Assembly: GCF_019195435.1 (NCBI RefSeq)
Contig: NZ_CP078069.1
Coordinates: 2,108,001-2,172,000 of the forward strand
Origin: Comamonas sp. NLF-1-9
Lineage (GTDB): Bacteria > Pseudomonadota > Gammaproteobacteria > Burkholderiales > Burkholderiaceae_C
Reading direction: 5' to 3'
Length of the DNA stretch: 64,000 bases
Part shown: positions 63,404 to 64,000 of the stretch, piece after piece
Numbering within the stretch: position 1 is the stretch's first letter
Layout: each line of letters opens with the position of its first letter
Translations under genes and position numbers: made by a program
The notes under the pieces: generated by a model
Databases searched by the model: none
Seen by the model: only the letters and a program-made list of their open reading frames with translations
What the model was told of the DNA's origin: nothing

Positions 63404-64000
63404 TCAGCCCTCCTGTCCGGTGCGGGCCGGGGCATGCATGAGCGCGCCGGAATCGTCAAAAACATAGACGTCGGCAGCGCTCAGGTACAAGGTGATGGAC
63501 TGCCCCAGCGTGAAGTGGTGCACCCCGGGCAATTGGGCGACCAGCTCGCCGACGGCGGAGCTGGCATAGATGTAGGTATCGGAGCCGGAGATCTCCGCCA
63601 GTTCCACCCGCCCGGGCAGAGGCAGTGCCTGCGCCTGAGCGCTCAGGTGCAAGGCGCTGGCGCGCACGCCCAGGGTGACGGTCTTGCGGGTCTGGCCGAT
63701 GCCATCGCGGGCCTGCGCCAGCTTCAGCGTCAGGCTGAGGCCGCCGGGCAGGCGCACGCCGTCCGGCAGGCGTTCGCCGGTGATGAGGTTCATCGGCGGG
63801 TCGCTGAAGGCGCGCGCCACCTGAACGGAATCGGGGCGGTGAAACACTTGGGCAGTGGGGCCGTATTGCAGCAGCCGCCCTTCATGCAGTACGGCGGTGT
63901 AGCCGCCCAGCAACAGGGCTTCGCCCGGTTCTGTAGTGGCATAGACCACGGTCGATTCGCCAGCGGCGAACAACTGCGTCAGCTCTTCGCGCAATTCCTC
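63404..64000 (-). CDS. glpS: Glycerol ABC transporter ATP-binding protein GlpS-like (N-terminal part outside window)
   Basis: The last 198 codons are present; the frame continues past the right edge. Visible are the switch region V-V-Y-A-T-T-E-P-G-E-A (Thr-Glu in place of the usual His-Asp) and the C-terminal OB-like regulatory part. The substituted switch residue suggests a degenerate or non-catalytic site, as known in asymmetric ABC ATPase pairs. Two bases before glpT. Confidence 0.82.
   Translation of the reverse strand, partial: EELREELTQLFAAGESTVVYATTEPGEALLLGGYTAVLHEGRLLQYGPTAQVFHRPDSVQVARAFSDPPMNLITGERLPDGVRLPGGLSLTLKLAQARDGIGQTRKTVTLGVRASALHLSAQAQALPLPGRVELAEISGSDTYIYASSAVGELVAQLPGVHHFTLGQSITLYLSAADVYVFDDSGALMHAPARTGQEG

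Overview
The window looks like chromosomal DNA of a high-GC betaproteobacterium, most likely a member of the Comamonadaceae. The ribosomal proteins, the tandem FolB/TtcA block, the Glp-type glycerol ABC transporter and a short intergenic repeat that I recall from this family all fit that placement. No transposase, phage gene, CRISPR array or rRNA was seen. Species cannot be named from the sequence alone.

Layout. (1) 1-4404, + strand: end of a short-chain dehydrogenase, two tandem FolB-type aldolase genes, ttcA, then a polar amino-acid ABC transporter (binding protein and two permeases, no ATPase). (2) 4443-44852: a complete type III secretion system (T3SS) island with Bordetella Bsc/Yersinia Ysc-like content. 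The left arm runs mostly on the - strand: ECF sigma factor and acetyltransferase (+), then chaperones, sctF-E-D-V-Y-X, a SopB/IpgD-type phosphoinositide phosphatase effector, sctW, and a large effector-like protein of unknown family. The right arm runs on the + strand: a very small ORF, a 97-residue protein, a Bsp22/EspA-like filament protein, two translocators flanked by two SycD-type chaperones, sctI-J-K-L-N-O-P-Q-R-S-T-U, a chaperone and the secretin sctC. The run continues with almost no gaps into five signalling genes: an MFS permease fused to sensor regions, a periplasmic binding protein, two membrane sensors and a HAMP-SpoIIE/PP2C phosphatase. (3) 44965-46120: a hemerythrin-like gene with an FNR-type promoter, an intrinsic terminator and initiator tRNA-fMet. 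(4) 46146-54938, - strand: ribosomal spc and alpha operons with secY and rpoA, starting at rplN behind its own sigma-70 promoter. (5) 55111-64000, - strand: a chemoreceptor, glpD and a glycerol ABC transporter running off the end.

How it works together. Seven sites match GGAACC-N14-GTTACTCA (two with small changes) with an invariant 14-nt spacer. Six lie upstream of T3SS genes and one overlaps the start of sctT. They look like an ECF/HrpL-type promoter, and the obvious candidate reader is the ECF sigma factor at 5275-5901. The signalling operon at 37077-44852 is plausibly the input module: several related periplasmic sensor regions feeding a PP2C phosphatase, as in the BtrU partner-switching system of Bordetella. 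The expected anti-sigma kinase and STAS antagonist were not found in this window. The most interesting items are this predicted regulon and sensory operon, the two effector genes with dedicated chaperones, and a promoter-driven 33-codon ORF.
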